Below are positions 10,340 to 21,774 of a DNA stretch of 64,000 bases, in pieces. Both the position numbers and the translations under genes were made by a program. The notes beneath the pieces were generated by a model. The model made no database searches. It was not told where the DNA came from and was given only the letters and a program-made list of their open reading frames with translations. Position 1 is the stretch's first letter; every line of letters begins with the position of its first letter. Origin of the DNA: Cricetomys ansorgei (taxonomy: Eukaryota; Chordata; Mammalia; Rodentia; Nesomyidae); NCBI GenBank assembly GCA_026225945.1, contig JAMJFZ010003746.1, positions 2,844,001-2,908,000 of the forward strand. Direction: 5' to 3'.

Positions 10340-11620
10340 GAAAACAAAGCCCCCCATCAAATCTTTCCTCCAGCTCTTTCTCTTAATGACTCTGCTTTGA
10401 CCAAACAAAGAGCTTTACTCTAGGAACGATTCATCTTGAGCTGAAGTGAGTTTTAAGAGAACATTGACATTTTCCCTTCTACATTTTACCTCTCTCCTTG
10501 GTCTCTGTTGAAGTGATCCCATTCTCAATCACTACATGCAATTTCTGATGCTTCTATAATGATGAAACAAACCACCTTATTTCCTCAAAATGCTCACACC
10601 TTCTCAGCTAATGAGGATCTTTGCTACTCTCCCTAGTCCCAAGGGACATTCCTGAGTCGCATTGCCACACTAGCTTGACCTTTACCCCTATCTAAATGGC
10701 ACCATCAAATGTCTCAAAGCAGATTTGTTTTAGGTATCTTTCCCTGACCATGACTTGTTATTTATTCTTATGGATTGTCTTCTGAGTAGCTATTTAAACA
10801 TCACAGAGAACTGATTAATATTCAGTTTCTTCCCGTGTCAGTTGTGGATCTTCAGAATCTCTCTTCTCATGTTTGTTCATTTGTTTCTTTTTGTTTTTGC
10901 AGCACTAGAGATAGAATTTAAGGCCATATGAATGCTTAAGCAAGTCTTCTACTACTTAGCTACATCCCTAGACCTTCTTCCCATTCTTTCTTTAAAAAAA
11001 AAAAATGGGATTCAGATATTCAGATAGTCAGAGGACAACGTTGTGGAGTCTGTTCTCTCTTAGCATATGGATCCAGGGGTTGAACTCCTATCAGGCTTAG
11101 AGGCAAGTACCTTTACTCAGGCAAACCAGATCACCTGCCCAGTCTCTCCATTCTTATGGCATGACATATTTTCATAGAGGGAAGTCCTGCATCTCCTACA
11201 GCAACAAAAGACATTTCCTTCTACCCTACCCCATACCAATCACCATGACCCAACAGTGTCCTCTGTTTGATATAGTCATCTCTGTATTTCGTTGACAAGG
11301 AGGACAGCACTGGTTCAGGAACACTCATAATCCAGCTGTGGCTTCAGTGACATGTTACTGCCATAATGACACTGAACTTGCTCCTAGAATGGACTTAACC
11401 ACCATTATGATAGTCAAGTCAATAGCCAATGAAAAATGAAAGCTGTATCTAAAGTCAAAACAAATGGAAGGGGAACTCTTAATTCATATAAAACAAAATT
11501 TCTGGATACCGTTGTGAATTTAAACTCCAGTTTGAAATTGATTTCAGTGCTTCTTCTCTGAAGAAAAGTTTTTTCTTTCTTTTCAGAACAATTGCTTTCT
11601 TTAAAGCGGTTTAAGATTGC
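10340..11620. other. Mostly unique intergenic sequence
   Basis: 10340-10880 and 11150-11620 hold no repeat I recognise. A reverse ID-like piece lies near 10900-10975 and a B2-like remnant near 11010-11140. No supported exon. Confidence 0.45.
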
Positions 11621-11765
11621 CTTTTTTAATGTTTGTGGGTGTGCCTGCACATATGTCTGTGTGCCATGTGTACAATGCCTGCAGAAGACAGATGAGACCA
11701 TTGGATCTCTCACGTGGATGCTGAGAATCGAACCCAGGTCCTCTTGACCACTAAACCATCTCTCC
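11620..11765 (-). repeat. B2 SINE, truncated
   Basis: The reverse-oriented head ends ctaaaccatctctccccc. Before it are tgctgagaatcgaacccagg and a deletion that removes most of the usual agcagtcagtgctctt block. Confidence 0.75.
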
Positions 11766-11826
11766 CCCAAAAAAATGCTATGGAGTTTAATGGAAAAATT
11801 TATTCTGCCATTGGAAACCAAAATTA

Positions 11827-11892
11827 GCATACAGTATTGAGAAACTTGTATCTGTAAGTTGCATACAGTACTGAGAAACCTGTATCCGTGGC
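11827..11892. repeat. 34-bp direct tandem duplication
   Basis: The unit beginning gcatacagtattgagaaac at 11827 is repeated from 11861 (gcatacagtactgagaaac) with few changes. Only two units are present. Confidence 0.85.
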
Positions 11893-12208
11893 TTAAGATT
11901 ACAAGGAGGGCATGGAAGTACATACCTCTAATTCCAGGACTGGGGAGGCTGAGGCCAGGCTTAGCTATATAGGGAGACCATGTCCTAAAAAAAAAAAAAA
12001 GATGTCATAGGTATGCTATGCCAGAAACATAGACAAACACGTTTGTGTCTTTCCACGTGTCATAATTTATTAAATAGCAATAAATTCACAAGGTATGAGG
12101 GCGTGGTTTCAATGGCAGCAGTTTGCCCAGTGTTCCCACTTTCCATGATAGCCCTGATTAAGGCAAATACAGATTAACTCTCAGATTATATATTATGTAT
12201 CACACAGT

Positions 12209-12210
12209 AG

Positions 12211-12262
<52 letters not shown>
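12209..12262. repeat. (GT)n microsatellite
   Basis: About 24 uninterrupted GT units at 12213-12261. A shorter GT/GTGA run lies at 12366-12390. Confidence 0.95.
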
Positions 12263-12475
12263 TTACAGAATGATTATAAAGAGTTAAGGGGTCACAGCAG
12301 AGTTCAAAAGTTTTAAGAAGACATGAGAAGCAGGAAAGCTAAGAGAGGTGCAAAAAGAGGTAGGTAGGTGTGAGTGTGAGTGTGTGTGTGTTTAAAATCT
12401 AGACAATATAAAGGCTGGACCATAAAAAAAATGATCCTAACAGTTGAAAAAATAAAAATTAAAAAAAAATCTAGG

Positions 12476-12640
12476 GACCTCAAAGTGGCTCACAAGTAAG
12501 GGTTCACAGGTCCAGTCCTGGAATCCACATGGTGGAAGGAAAGCACTGACTCCCACAAGTTTTCCTCTGACATCCACACAAGCACTGTAGCAAACACATG
12601 TGCACAAAATAAACAAACACATACATAAATAATTTTAAGG
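12476..12640 (+). repeat. B2-like SINE, diverged
   Basis: It begins gggacctcaaagtggctcac, holds tcctctgacatccacaca and ends in an AAATAAACAAAC-type tail. Confidence 0.6.
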
Positions 12641-12754
12641 GGCAGGAAATGTCACATCAGTCCCTGTGACTGTCTCATACATAGATAAAATTGTCAAGCC
12701 TACTGGTTAACTAGGATGCCATGGTATTAACTGTTGCCAATGTCTGTTGCCAAT

Positions 12755-12905
12755 CAGTGAAGGCACATGCCTTTAATCCCAGCACTCAGGAGGCAGAGGC
12801 AGGCAGAGGCAGAGTTACAGGCCAGCCTGGTCTACAGAGTGAGTTCTAAGACAGTCAGAGTTACAACAGAGAAACCCTGTCTCAAAAAAAACTAAATAAA
12901 TAAAT
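12755..12905 (+). repeat. B1 SINE with an AAAT tail
   Basis: Standard B1 blocks, with a duplicated ggcagaggca stretch and the variant 3' block gagttacaacagagaaaccc. The tail is (AAAT)n. Confidence 0.92.
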
Positions 12906-12974
12906 AAATAAAATTTTTAAAAGAGAGAAAATGTGTGTTACAGGATCTGTGTTCTAGATGATTTTTATTATGTC

Positions 12975-13175
12975 TTGGGACTATGGAGATGGTTCAGTCA
13001 TTAAACACTTGATGTGCCAACATGAGGAGCTATGTTCTGATCCCAAACAGATATGTAAAATGCCAGGGAGGCACACACTTACAATCTCAGCACAAGAGGA
13101 TCCCTCATTGAGTGCTGAGAATCAAACTCAGGTCCTCTAGAAGTGTTCTTGACCACGGGACCATCTCTCCAGCCC
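12975..13175. repeat. Plus-oriented B2 fragment joined to a minus-oriented B2 end
   Basis: The first part opens gactatggagatggttcagt on the plus strand. The second ends ggaccatctctccagcccc, a reverse B2 head. The second part resembles 11700-11765. Confidence 0.65.
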
Positions 13176-13394
13176 CACAGTTGGTATATTTAATGGAAAA
13201 TTTTATTCTGTCATTGGAAACCAGAATTAATCCCTGAGACTTCCTGGCCAGCCAGTTTAGCCAAACCAGTAAGTTTCAAGTTCAGGGAGAGATCTTAACT
13301 CAAAAATAAGAAAGCTGTTGAAAAAGACAGTGTTGGCCTCTAGGCTACAAATACCAGACCCCACCCTATACATAAACAGGAACACACAAGTCCA

Positions 13395-13396
<2 letters not shown>

Positions 13397-13434
<38 letters not shown>
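13397..13434. repeat. (CA)n microsatellite
   Basis: About 18 uninterrupted CA units. Confidence 0.95.
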
Positions 13435-13435
<1 letters not shown>

Positions 13436-13439
13436 ATTG

Positions 13440-14110
13440 TACTCTGTGATACTTGGAATTACACTGCTCTCAGTCAAGTGTCTATCTATGTTTAAAAGCA
13501 CATTAATCCTGGCTTTGAAAGTTTACAAGCAATGCATCTTTAAGCATTTGTAGAAACGTCATAACATACCAAATTCCCATTTGCGCCAAGTTGCCCCAAT
13601 GTTGAAAACTGAGAATTAAGATCAGTATAAACACTCTCATAATTATATAAATAACATTAGCAGCTCCTCAAACACAGGTAGTTAGTGTAGCCCTGGGGAA
13701 GGCTCGTAAGACAGAACATTTATTGCAGGCAATGCTGCTGACTGACTCATTGCTTAAGTGTGCCCTGTGCAGCCTGGTAACACAGAAAAGGTGTCTGTAA
13801 GTACATGTCGCTTTTGTTGTTGTTCTTGGTCAACCCTGGGGCCTCGTGTGTACTGATTGGGTAAGCGTTCTACATCTGAGCTTCATGCCCAGCCTAAATA
13901 CATGTTTTAAATAGACAAAGAGGACACAGACAACTTTACAAATACATTGCCATTGGGAAGGAGTGGAAGATAGGTGTGGTTTTCAGTTCATCCCTGTGAA
14001 TGAGACCAAGTAAATGACAAAATGTTTAACATTAGTAATGTTTGATCTATACATGGGTATATTCTAGAGGCTTCGCTAACCTTTTGCAGTTTAAAATCAG
14101 CATTTTTGTT
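13440..14110. other. Unique intergenic sequence with one AP-1-like site
   Basis: No clear repeat apart from a short ID-like piece near 13835-13895. TGACTCA lies at 13743-13749 within tgctgactgactcattgc, a possible AP-1 or MAF-type site. No exon is supported. Confidence 0.4.
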
Positions 14111-14124
14111 TGTTTGTTTTGCTG

Positions 14125-14265
14125 TTGTTTTTGTTTTTTGAAACAGGGTCTCTCCCTGGCTGTCCTGGTACTATGTAGACCAGACAGGCCTCAAATTCAG
14201 AGAGATCCACCTGCCTCACCTCCCAGTGCTGGGATTAAAGGTGTGCATGACAACACCAGGGGCTA
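14125..14265 (-). repeat. B1 SINE
   Basis: Reverse B1 blocks: gaaacagggtctctccctgg, ctgtcctggtac and gtgctgggattaaaggtgtg. Confidence 0.88.
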
Positions 14266-14399
14266 AAATCAGATTTTTGAACATCTATACTCCTAGCTCC
14301 TTAGCCCACTTCCAGCCTTGGGAATACCTTTTAAACACTTTCCTTAATAAACTCTATTTCTATCACTGAATAGAAAAAAAATCTTTTTTAATCAGATAC

Positions 14400-14665
14400 A
14401 ACTGTAATCTCAGAGAGAGAGGGATTTAGGTAGGAATTCTGGAGTTCAAAGTCAGCCTGGTCTACATAGTTAGTTTAAGGCATACCGGGGATACATGTGG
14501 AAACCTGTCTTAAAAAAATCTCAAAAAATGCCAAGTGGCAGTACACACCTTTAATCCCAGCACTCACAGAAGAGGCAGGTGGATCTCTGTGAGTTTGAGG
14601 CTAGCCTGGTCTAGAGTGAGTTCCAGAAAAGCTAGGACTTCAAAGAAAGACCCTGTCTTTGAAGA
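14400..14665 (+). repeat. Two B1 copies in tandem
   Basis: A diverged B1 at 14400-14515 is followed by a better one at 14528-14665 (tttaatcccagcactcac, then gaggctagcctggtctag). Confidence 0.8.
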
Positions 14666-14679
14666 AAAAGAATCTCAAA

Positions 14680-15075
14680 AATGGAACTGGAGAGATGGGT
14701 TAGTGGATAAAAGCACCTCAGCCTGACGATCTAAATCCAAACCCCAGAACCCACGAGATGGGATGGAAGGAAAACACCGAAGGACAAGTTGGCCTCTGAC
14801 TTCCACACATGAGCGCACACGCGTACACACAGACACAGATACACACACACAAAAATTCTTTTAGAAGAATCTAAAAAACAAAATGAAACAAAAAACTTCA
14901 TTGAAGCATACAGCAAAATGCACCCCTCCGTAAGCCAGTGACTCCTTTCCCAAGTCCAGCTGCAGGCAGTCACTCGTGTCTTTTGGTCACCGCCCCAGCT
15001 CTGGGAAGATTGAGGAGTAAGGGTGCCATGAGTTTGAGTTCCAGGCCAGCCCGAGCTACAGAATAAGATCCTTTC
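14680..15075 (+). repeat. B2 SINE and a B1-like fragment
   Basis: The B2 opens aactggagagatgggttagt at 14682 and ends in a CA-rich tail near 14850. A B1-like fragment at about 14985-15075 contains aggccagcccgagctacag. Confidence 0.7.
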
Positions 15076-15189
15076 TTTTAAAAAAAAGCTATCAGGGTTG
15101 TTGATGTTATTATTTATTATTATTAGGGAAAAAGTCAAGACCTGTGTTTCACTGCTTAGTCTGTCACCCCAAAATGCTGTGGGGGTTGG

Positions 15190-15625
15190 GGGACAAACAC
15201 TGTATTTGCTGTACTGAATTCTCTATGCTGCTCTTGAACTCAACTCTGGAGAGCAGGCTTGCCCTGACCTGCTCTTGCCTTTGCCTCTAGATCGCTCGGG
15301 TTGCAGGCATTGGCCACTACACCTAGCTATTTTTGGATAAAATTTAAAATCAATAATATCAAGAGGTTCTTTGACTAGAAGTCGCTTGATAACGATGTAT
15401 AGCTAAACTAGAACTTGAGGCACACATTCTTTTTCTTTTTTCAGAGGGATTGTTGGAGGTCTGTTTGGCTGTTTATTAGGGGTTTTAGATTTAGGTTTTT
15501 TGTTTGTGCACTGGGGGCAGGATCAGGATCCGCCATGCAGTCTAGACTGACCTCCAGTTCCTAAATTCACAAATGACAATCCTTCTGCCTCAGCTTCTCA
15601 AGTTCTCGAATACAGGCATGCACCT
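15190..15625 (-). repeat. Reverse B1-like fragments
   Basis: 15190-15330 retains gcttgccctgacctgctct and ggttgcaggcattggcca. 15500-15625 retains ctcagcttctcaagttctcg and acaggcatgcacc. Both are strongly diverged. Confidence 0.45.
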
Positions 15626-15639
15626 CCTGGCCAAGTTAA

Positions 15640-16320
15640 ACCCCAGGCTTGCCGGATAATTTGATGAAAATTGTATTATGAAATGACCATGGTTTTGTCC
15701 ATGCACCTGTGCTATCTGGTCGGTTGGTTTGCAGAAGTAGACACCAAGACCTGGCAGGGATTTGCTGGAGAGAAAACAGAACTGATCTGGAACAGAGTTC
15801 AAAAGACGGTCTAAATGCGGGACTGTGGGGCTGAGGCAGTCCCCATGGCTGGTTCTCTGGTTACTTTTGCTTTTCTGTTGGTTTAGTTAAGAAGCAAAGG
15901 CAAAAAGACATAATTCCTACCAGAAAAGTAAGCAGATCAGAAGTCATTCCTCCCTGAACTCTGTTGAACAAGGTCACGTGTCTAGGCTGTGGGCGGCTTA
16001 CTGTGAGCACTCGCCAAGGCCGTAGGTTCCATCACCAGCACTGCAGAAGAGTAATTTCATATGGCTTGATGTTACTAGCCAAGTGCGGCTGTGCCCGCGT
16101 ACCCCAGACCAGCCCCAAACAAAGTGAGAACAGAAGGGAGACAGGAGAGCAGGAAACACAGTGTAAGAGAGTCAGATGAAAGGCTTGGGGTGTCCCCACC
16201 TACTCCTTAACCTCCTTGCTTGTTCTTTTGCTGGCCTTTGCAAACCCATCCCAAGACTTGGTCCTTTTTCTACGTAGTCTCTGTAATGGCTTAAACTTTT
16301 ATACTTCAGGGAGCCTGGTC
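15640..16320. other. Mostly unique intergenic sequence
   Basis: No repeat with clear borders. A short ID/B1-like segment is possible near 15975-16060. No supported gene. Confidence 0.4.
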
Positions 16321-16329
16321 TCAAGAATT

Positions 16330-16425
16330 TTGGTTTGGGGTTGGGGATGGAACACCATGGAAGAGCTCTAGACTACATGTATATATAGTCCTGGGTTCAA
16401 GCCCCAGATTACACAAAAATTTTTC
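16330..16425 (+). repeat. ID-like SINE fragment
   Basis: tttggggttggggatggaac followed by a degraded tRNA-like block ending gggttcaagccccag and an A-rich stretch. Confidence 0.55.
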
Positions 16426-16439
16426 TGGTTTACCACATC

Positions 16440-16860
16440 TATTTTTTACAGTCTCACAAACACCATCCTGTCAGAGACACGTGGTCCTGCAGAGACAAAT
16501 CCCAAGTTTCACAGCGAACCCACCCTCCCCCACCACCCAGTAGACATACAGTTACGCCCGGCCCTCTCATGAGTCAGAGCTTTCCCCAGCTGTCAGGTGC
16601 AGGGCCCTTAACCTCTGCCTTCATGGGGTTGCCACACTTCCTTCCACCCTCCTGCTCCCCACAGCCCTTCCTGTCTGTACACTTGCCTGCCTGCTGATTG
16701 AAGTGATGATGGTCCTGGCTCAGAGAGTGATCTCCAATTATCAGGCATCACTGGTATTGTGATGGTGACTGCCTTGTCATTCTTGGCTGGCTCCTGCAGG
16801 CCCCAGTGCAGGGGACTGGCATTCCCCTCACCTCTATCTGCCCCAGGAGGTAGATAACTG
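16440..16860. other. Repeat-free block, possible regulatory element
   Basis: About 420 bases with no SINE, LTR or simple repeat, in an otherwise repeat-packed region. It is moderately GC-rich and holds TGAGTCA (AP-1) at 16570-16576. Function is inference only. Confidence 0.3.
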
Positions 16861-17429
16861 ATTATTGTTGTTTTCGCTGCTTTTTTTGGTTTGTTTCTTT
16901 TGTTTTAGATAGCATCCTGTTATGTGTCTTGTCTGGGCTGGTACTCACTATGTAGCCCAGGCTTGCCTCACACTCACCTATCCCAGCTTCTCAAGAGTTA
17001 GGATTACAGGAGCGTGCCATCGTACCTCTTAAGTAATTTTTTATCTTCATTTTACAAATAAGGAAATTGAAGCACAACAAATCATTTCCCCAAGGTCATA
17101 TAGCTGGCAAAAGAGGAGCCGTGCCAGGCACAGTGGGACACGCCTATAGTCTCAGCACGCCACGATCTTGACCTGAATCCATGGACTATCCCAGGAATCT
17201 GAGGAGGGCAAAGGCGTGCACCACCACTGCCTGGCAAAGACGACTTTCTACGATTACAGTGTCCGTACTTGGAATATATCTGTGCAAAAGAAATATTTCT
17301 TTTTTACCTTTTTACAAATGACTTTGTCCAGTACACGAAAAGAAAAGGAGAGTGGGCTACGGTGCTGCCGCACAGGTGCTATTGGCAGTGAAGTAAAAAA
17401 CTTCTCAAGATTTATTTTGTTTTGGGGGG

Positions 17430-17600
17430 GCAGTATATACCCCTGCACTGATACCCTCAGAAGCCAGAGGCATGGGATCCCCTGGAGCTGGTGCTACAAG
17501 CGGTCATGAGCTGTCTGACCTGTGGATGCTGGGAATTGAACTCAAGCCCTCCGGAAGAGCAGTATACACTCTTAACTACTGAGCCATCTCTCCAGCCCTG
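17430..17600 (-). repeat. B2 SINE
   Basis: The reverse-oriented head ends actgagccatctctccagcc. Preceding blocks are gggaattgaactcaagccct and cactcttaact. Confidence 0.88.
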
Positions 17601-17669
17601 GGGGTGTTTTTTCCTTCTGTCTTCTTCCTATGCAAATAAAGAATATAGGAGGTTGGGGTTGTTTTATTT

Positions 17670-17815
17670 ATTTATTTTTGAGATAGGATCTCCCTATGTA
17701 GCCCTGGCTGGCCTGGAACTCACTACGTAGGCCAGGAGGCCTCAAACGGACAATGATTTCCCTTGTTGCAGGCTCTCGAGTGTTGGGATTCCAGGCATGC
17801 TCCACCAAAACCAGC
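17670..17815 (-). repeat. B1-like SINE, diverged
   Basis: Reverse blocks: tttgagataggatctcccta, gccctggctggcctggaact, ttgggattccaggcatgctc. Confidence 0.7.
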
Positions 17816-18055
17816 CCATGTTCCCCATGTTCTCAGTCATTTATGTAGGAAATCAGCATCTGGAAAGTTTATTCAGATTGCTGACTGCCTCTTACGGTCA
17901 GCAATTTGAGATTGGCCTGTGAAAATGGTCCACTATTCTCTCAGAAAACCCTACAAACTTATGTAAAACAAGAGGTCCATTTTGTGCTCCCTTTAAGAAT
18001 ATCAGTGAAGCTGCCCACGCCCTCAGGTACACCTTATCTGAAAAGCCAAGTACCA

Positions 18056-18260
18056 GCCGGGCTGTGGTGGCACATGCCTTTAATCCCAGCACTCGGGAGG
18101 CAGAGGCAGGCGGATCTCTGTGAGTTCAAGGCTAGCCTAGTCTACAGAGTGAGTTCTAGGACAGCCAGAGTTACAACATAGAAATCCGGTCTGGGGGCGG
18201 GGGAAGGAAGGAAGGAGGGAGGGAGGAGGGAGGAACGGAGAAAGGAAGGAGAAAGAAAAA
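18056..18260 (+). repeat. B1 SINE, well preserved, with a GGAA tail
   Basis: It opens gccgggctgtggtggcacat, nearly the consensus head, through cggatctctgtgagttcaag. The 3' block is the variant agagttacaacatagaaat. The tail is a purine (GGAA/GGGA) tract at 18193-18262. Confidence 0.93.
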
Positions 18261-18261
18261 C

Positions 18262-18710
18262 CAAGTACCTGAATGATATCACTGTAAAGAAGCAATGTAC
18301 CATTCTGGCAGATAATGATGGAGTTGGGATCCAAATAATTAAACTTGGCACAGGATTGGTGACCACAAAAGAGTGCTGAATTTTACCACACATGCGTCAA
18401 AATGCAGAGAATAGTGCGAAGCTTGAGGGCTTCGATACAGATTCTCCAGTCATCAAATATACCCAAGTTAACAAAGCACTCAAGATGTATCACCACGCTT
18501 ACAGAGCTCATGTCAGGTCAGCCCATGCTTGAAATCCGTACCATACTGAGATATGATCCTCACTGAAAAGAGCAAACTAATTCCTAAGCCACAAGAGGAG
18601 GGTGCACGAAGAAAAAGACATCCCAGAAGAAACTGAAGAAACAAAATCTCAGAGCACAAGGACAAACTCAGAGTAAAACAAATGCAAATAAATGTTGTTT
18701 GTAAATGTTG
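18262..18710. other. Sequence without recognised features
   Basis: AT-rich sequence in which I see no gene and no repeat with clear borders. Confidence 0.4.
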
Positions 18711-18714
18711 ATTT

Positions 18715-18970
18715 AAGAACCAGACACAGTGATACATTTCAGAAGCAGACGCAAGCAGACCTCTGTGAATTGGAGGCCATCCTAGTCTGCATAGCAAATT
18801 CTGGGCCTGCCCAGGGCTACATAGTGAGACCCTGCTTCAGAAATAAAGTTGTCACTGGGGAGCCAGAGGCAGGCAGATGTGAGTTCGAGGCCAGCCTGGT
18901 CCACAGAGTTCCAGGACAGCCAGAGTTACAACAGAGGAAAGCCTGTCTTGAAAAACCAAAACAAACAAAC
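18715..18970 (+). repeat. Two B1 copies in tandem
   Basis: The first (18715-18840) is diverged, with cagacctctgtgaattggag. The second (18850-18965) has agccagaggcaggcagatg and the variant block agagttacaacagagga. Confidence 0.8.
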
Positions 18971-19062
18971 TAAGATAAAAATAAAGTTGTTTCCACTGGG
19001 CTGGTTAACACAGGTCACTCCAGGAAGCAGGGGCAGAAGGATTATCAACTATATAATGAGTC

Positions 19063-19628
19063 TGTTTAGTTTTCTTTCTGTTGCTGTAATGAAACACACT
19101 GAGGAAAGAGTTTATTTGGCTTACACTGCTGGGAAATTCAGGGCTAAAGCAAGAACTTTTAAGTAACAGCCATGGAAGAATGCTGGTTGCTGGCTGCCTC
19201 ATAGACCCCACACTTCCATAGCTTTTTCTTCTTGTTCTTTCTTTTATTTATTTTTTTTCTTTTCTTTGGTTTTTTGTTTGTTTTTGTTTGAGACAGGGTT
19301 TTTCTGTATAGCCCTGGCGGTCCTGGAACTCACTCTATAGAACAGGCTAGCCTTAATCTCAGAAATCCACCTGTCTCTGCCTCTCGAGTGCTGGGATTAA
19401 AGGCATGTGCCACCACTGTTCAGTTCAGGCCGCTTTCTTTTATAGCCCAGGACCATCTTCCTAGGGAATGATATTGCTCACAGTTTGCCTGTGACCTCCA
19501 ACATCAATTAGCAATCAAGGTCCTCGCCCAGAGATAGGCCCACAAGCCAATATGATGTAGGCAATTCTTCAACTGAGGCTGTCCTCTCAGAAGACTCCAG
19601 GTGGAGTCAAGTTGGCAATCAATCAACA
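19063..19628 (-). mobile_element. MaLR-type LTR (MTE-like), interrupted by a B1
   Basis: Read on the minus strand it starts TG, ends ACA and carries AATAAA (plus-strand tttatt near 19112). Blocks such as ttgctgtaatgaaacacac, gtttatttggcttacactgc and gatgtaggcaattcttcaac correspond to remembered rodent MaLR sequence. A reverse B1 at about 19275-19423 splits it. The subfamily name is tentative. Confidence 0.7.
19275..19423 (-). repeat. B1 SINE inserted in the MaLR LTR
   Basis: Reverse B1 blocks: gagacagggtttttctgta, gccctggcggtcctggaact, gtgctgggattaaaggcatg. MaLR sequence resumes at ctttcttttatagcccagg. Confidence 0.88.
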
Positions 19629-19715
19629 GAACTAGAACAGATCTTGTCTCATTAAAAAACAACAACATGGGTGGTCAGGGAGGTCCCTGAGGCCCCCTAA
19701 AACAGTACAGACAAC

Positions 19716-20175
19716 TGTTAGGGCAAGCCGGGCGGGTTTCTAAGGAACCACGAGACACGGACCGCTGTAACATACATGAGGCATTTATTGATTACTGGCG
19801 CGCGTCCGGGTCCGGCCTATCCCACGCAGGAGATGAGCATGGCGGGCCCCGATCCCTTCCCCCCCAGCCCTTTTATCGGGTTAGGGCAAAGGGGTCTGGG
19901 GATGGGGGCTCGTGCAGCTGATTGGCTCCGAGCTCTCTATGTTAGACTAATTGGTCGGGAGTTTCGCGAGCGCTTGCGCAGGATCCAGGGGGGGCATGGT
20001 CAACCTGTGCCCTTGGACTAGCCCCTTGGGACAGGGTGGCTCCTGGTATGCTGGGGAACGACGAATCATGCTGATAAGCTTAATGGTCATTTCCCTGTGG
20101 GTGGGGAGGAGACTGAAGAGTACTGTTAATGGCCAGTACTTGGGAAGGCACTTCCCCCTATCTTAAACCCTTTCA
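19716..20175 (-). mobile_element. ERV1-like solo LTR, copy 1
   Basis: A 460-base LTR reading TGAAAGG...CCTAACA on the minus strand, flanked by the 4-bp duplication CAAC (19712-19715 and 20176-20179). Minus-strand promoter features include two CCAAT boxes, TATA-like GATAAAAGG and the polyadenylation signal AATAAA near the 3' end. The TG...CA ends with a 4-bp duplication fit a gammaretrovirus-like (class I) element. There is no internal gag, pol or env sequence, so it is a solo LTR. It pairs with an inverted copy at 39314-39772. Confidence 0.85.
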
Positions 20176-20199
20176 CAACTGCCACAGCTATTGGTTTCC

Positions 20200-20515
20200 C
20201 ACCAGGACTGGATTGTAGAACCCTTGAAGATAGCACATGCCTTGTCTGAATAGAGAAATCAGACTCGAGCTAGTCTAGTATCTTCTTCCCCGTGGGGTGG
20301 TCTCATAGTGCTGGAAGGTGCTATGCTGGGAGGAAATTGTCAACAGCAGTCTTACCCAGCTCCGGGCCGTGTGTACTGCAATATCAACCCACCAGGCAGA
20401 ATGAAAGAGTGGTAAGTCTATTAGGAGAGTGACCAGCCACTGAGTTCCTAACCCAGGGCCTTGTGCATGTGAGGCAAACACTCTACCAACTGAGCTAAAT
20501 CCTCAGCCCCAGGAT
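20200..20515 (-). repeat. ID-like SINE end and flanking sequence
   Basis: The reverse ID block (ccaactgagctaaatcctca, ending gcccc) covers about 20430-20510. The preceding 200 bases show nothing I recognise. Confidence 0.55.
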
Positions 20516-20659
20516 TGGGGATGCGGAGGCCAACCTGAGCTCCATAAACAAATTCTGTCTCAAATAAAACAAAATCCAACCAAGAAAAATGAAATGTCTC
20601 AGGTTCTTCGTGTTTGGTGGAATAAGTGAAAGAAAGCTGTTTTTAGGAATTCAGTCAAA

Positions 20660-21235
20660 AGTTTCAAAACTTGGGCCAGGAAAATGGCTCCTGGGCGAAA
20701 GCACTAGCCACAAAGTTTAAAGAGCTGAGTTTAATCCCTGAAAACCCACCTTAAAAGAAGAAAAAAGCTCAGCAGGGAGGTGATGGCACAAACCTTTAAC
20801 CCCAACTCCCCCTCCTCCGGGAGGGCAGGGCAGGGCAGGCAGATCTCTGCGTTTTGATGCCATCCTAGTCTACAGAGTGAGTGAGTTCCAAATCAGCCAG
20901 GACCAAGCACAGAAACCCTGTCTCAACAACAACAGCAAAGCAAACATGCCAGTGTGAGTCTGTAGTTCCACTGCTCCTAAAGGGGAGCCAGGAGGTAGAG
21001 ACAGGACAGTCTGCTAGGAACTCTAGAGCCAACTAGCCAGGAATACACAGTTTAGCAGCAGAAACAGCAAGAGAGATCCTGCCTCGGCAAGCTGGAAGTC
21101 CTGTGACTTCCACAAGTGCACACACACACACAAGCTGGTAATGTGCTTGCCTAGTTATGGACAAGGCCCTGAGTTCAATTCCTATCACAAAAGCAAAGAA
21201 AAAAAAAAAGAAAAAAGAAAAGAAAAGAAGCCACA
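20660..21235 (+). repeat. SINE cluster: B2-like, B1, B1-like, ID-like with an AAAG tail
   Basis: B2-like remnant at 20675-20765, B1 at 20770-20930 (gatctctgcgttttgatgcc), diverged B1-like at 20940-21075, and an ID-like piece ending gccctgagttcaattcctat followed by an A-rich AAAG tail at 21195-21232. Confidence 0.65.
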
Positions 21236-21389
21236 GAAACTTGAAAAAGGTGGCCCCTCACATAGGCTACCTATGAAAACAACCTCAGACCATACAGAAT
21301 GTGAAAACTATGCCGACCATGTGGGTCGCCATGGCAACATACAACCAGACAAGAACTAGTGATTATATTGTTCTGCTAAGAAGCATGGG

Positions 21390-21600
21390 GGGTCTGGAGA
21401 GATGGCTCAGCAGTTAAGAACAGGAATGCTCTTGCAGAGGACTAGAATTGTGTTCCCAGCACCGTGTGGGGCAGCTCACAGCCACCTGTAACTCCAACTC
21501 CAGGTGATCCAGTACCTTCTGGCCTTCGCAGGCACCGCAGTCACATACACAAAACCACACAGAGACACATAGTTAAAAAATAACAAGATCTTCTTTAAAA
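21390..21600 (+). repeat. B2 SINE
   Basis: It opens ggtctggagagatggctcag and contains ttaagaacaggaatgctctt and ctgtaactccaactccaggt, ending in a CA/A-rich tail. Confidence 0.88.
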
Positions 21601-21774
21601 TGAAGGAAACTTAGATTGAAGGTCCAGACCAATAATTTTAAAAGATCTCGCTCAGAGTAGAAAGAAAATAAAAGTTTACATTTCCTTGGCTGATGCTAAG
21701 AACTGTTTACCCTCTATATAGAGTTAGTGATGTGCTTTGCACTGATTTCCCTGGTTTATACTTTTTTAAGATTT

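Noticed and set aside
11414..11923. 169-codon minus-strand open frame
   Set aside because: It runs through a B2 fragment and a tandem duplication, with no conserved motif.
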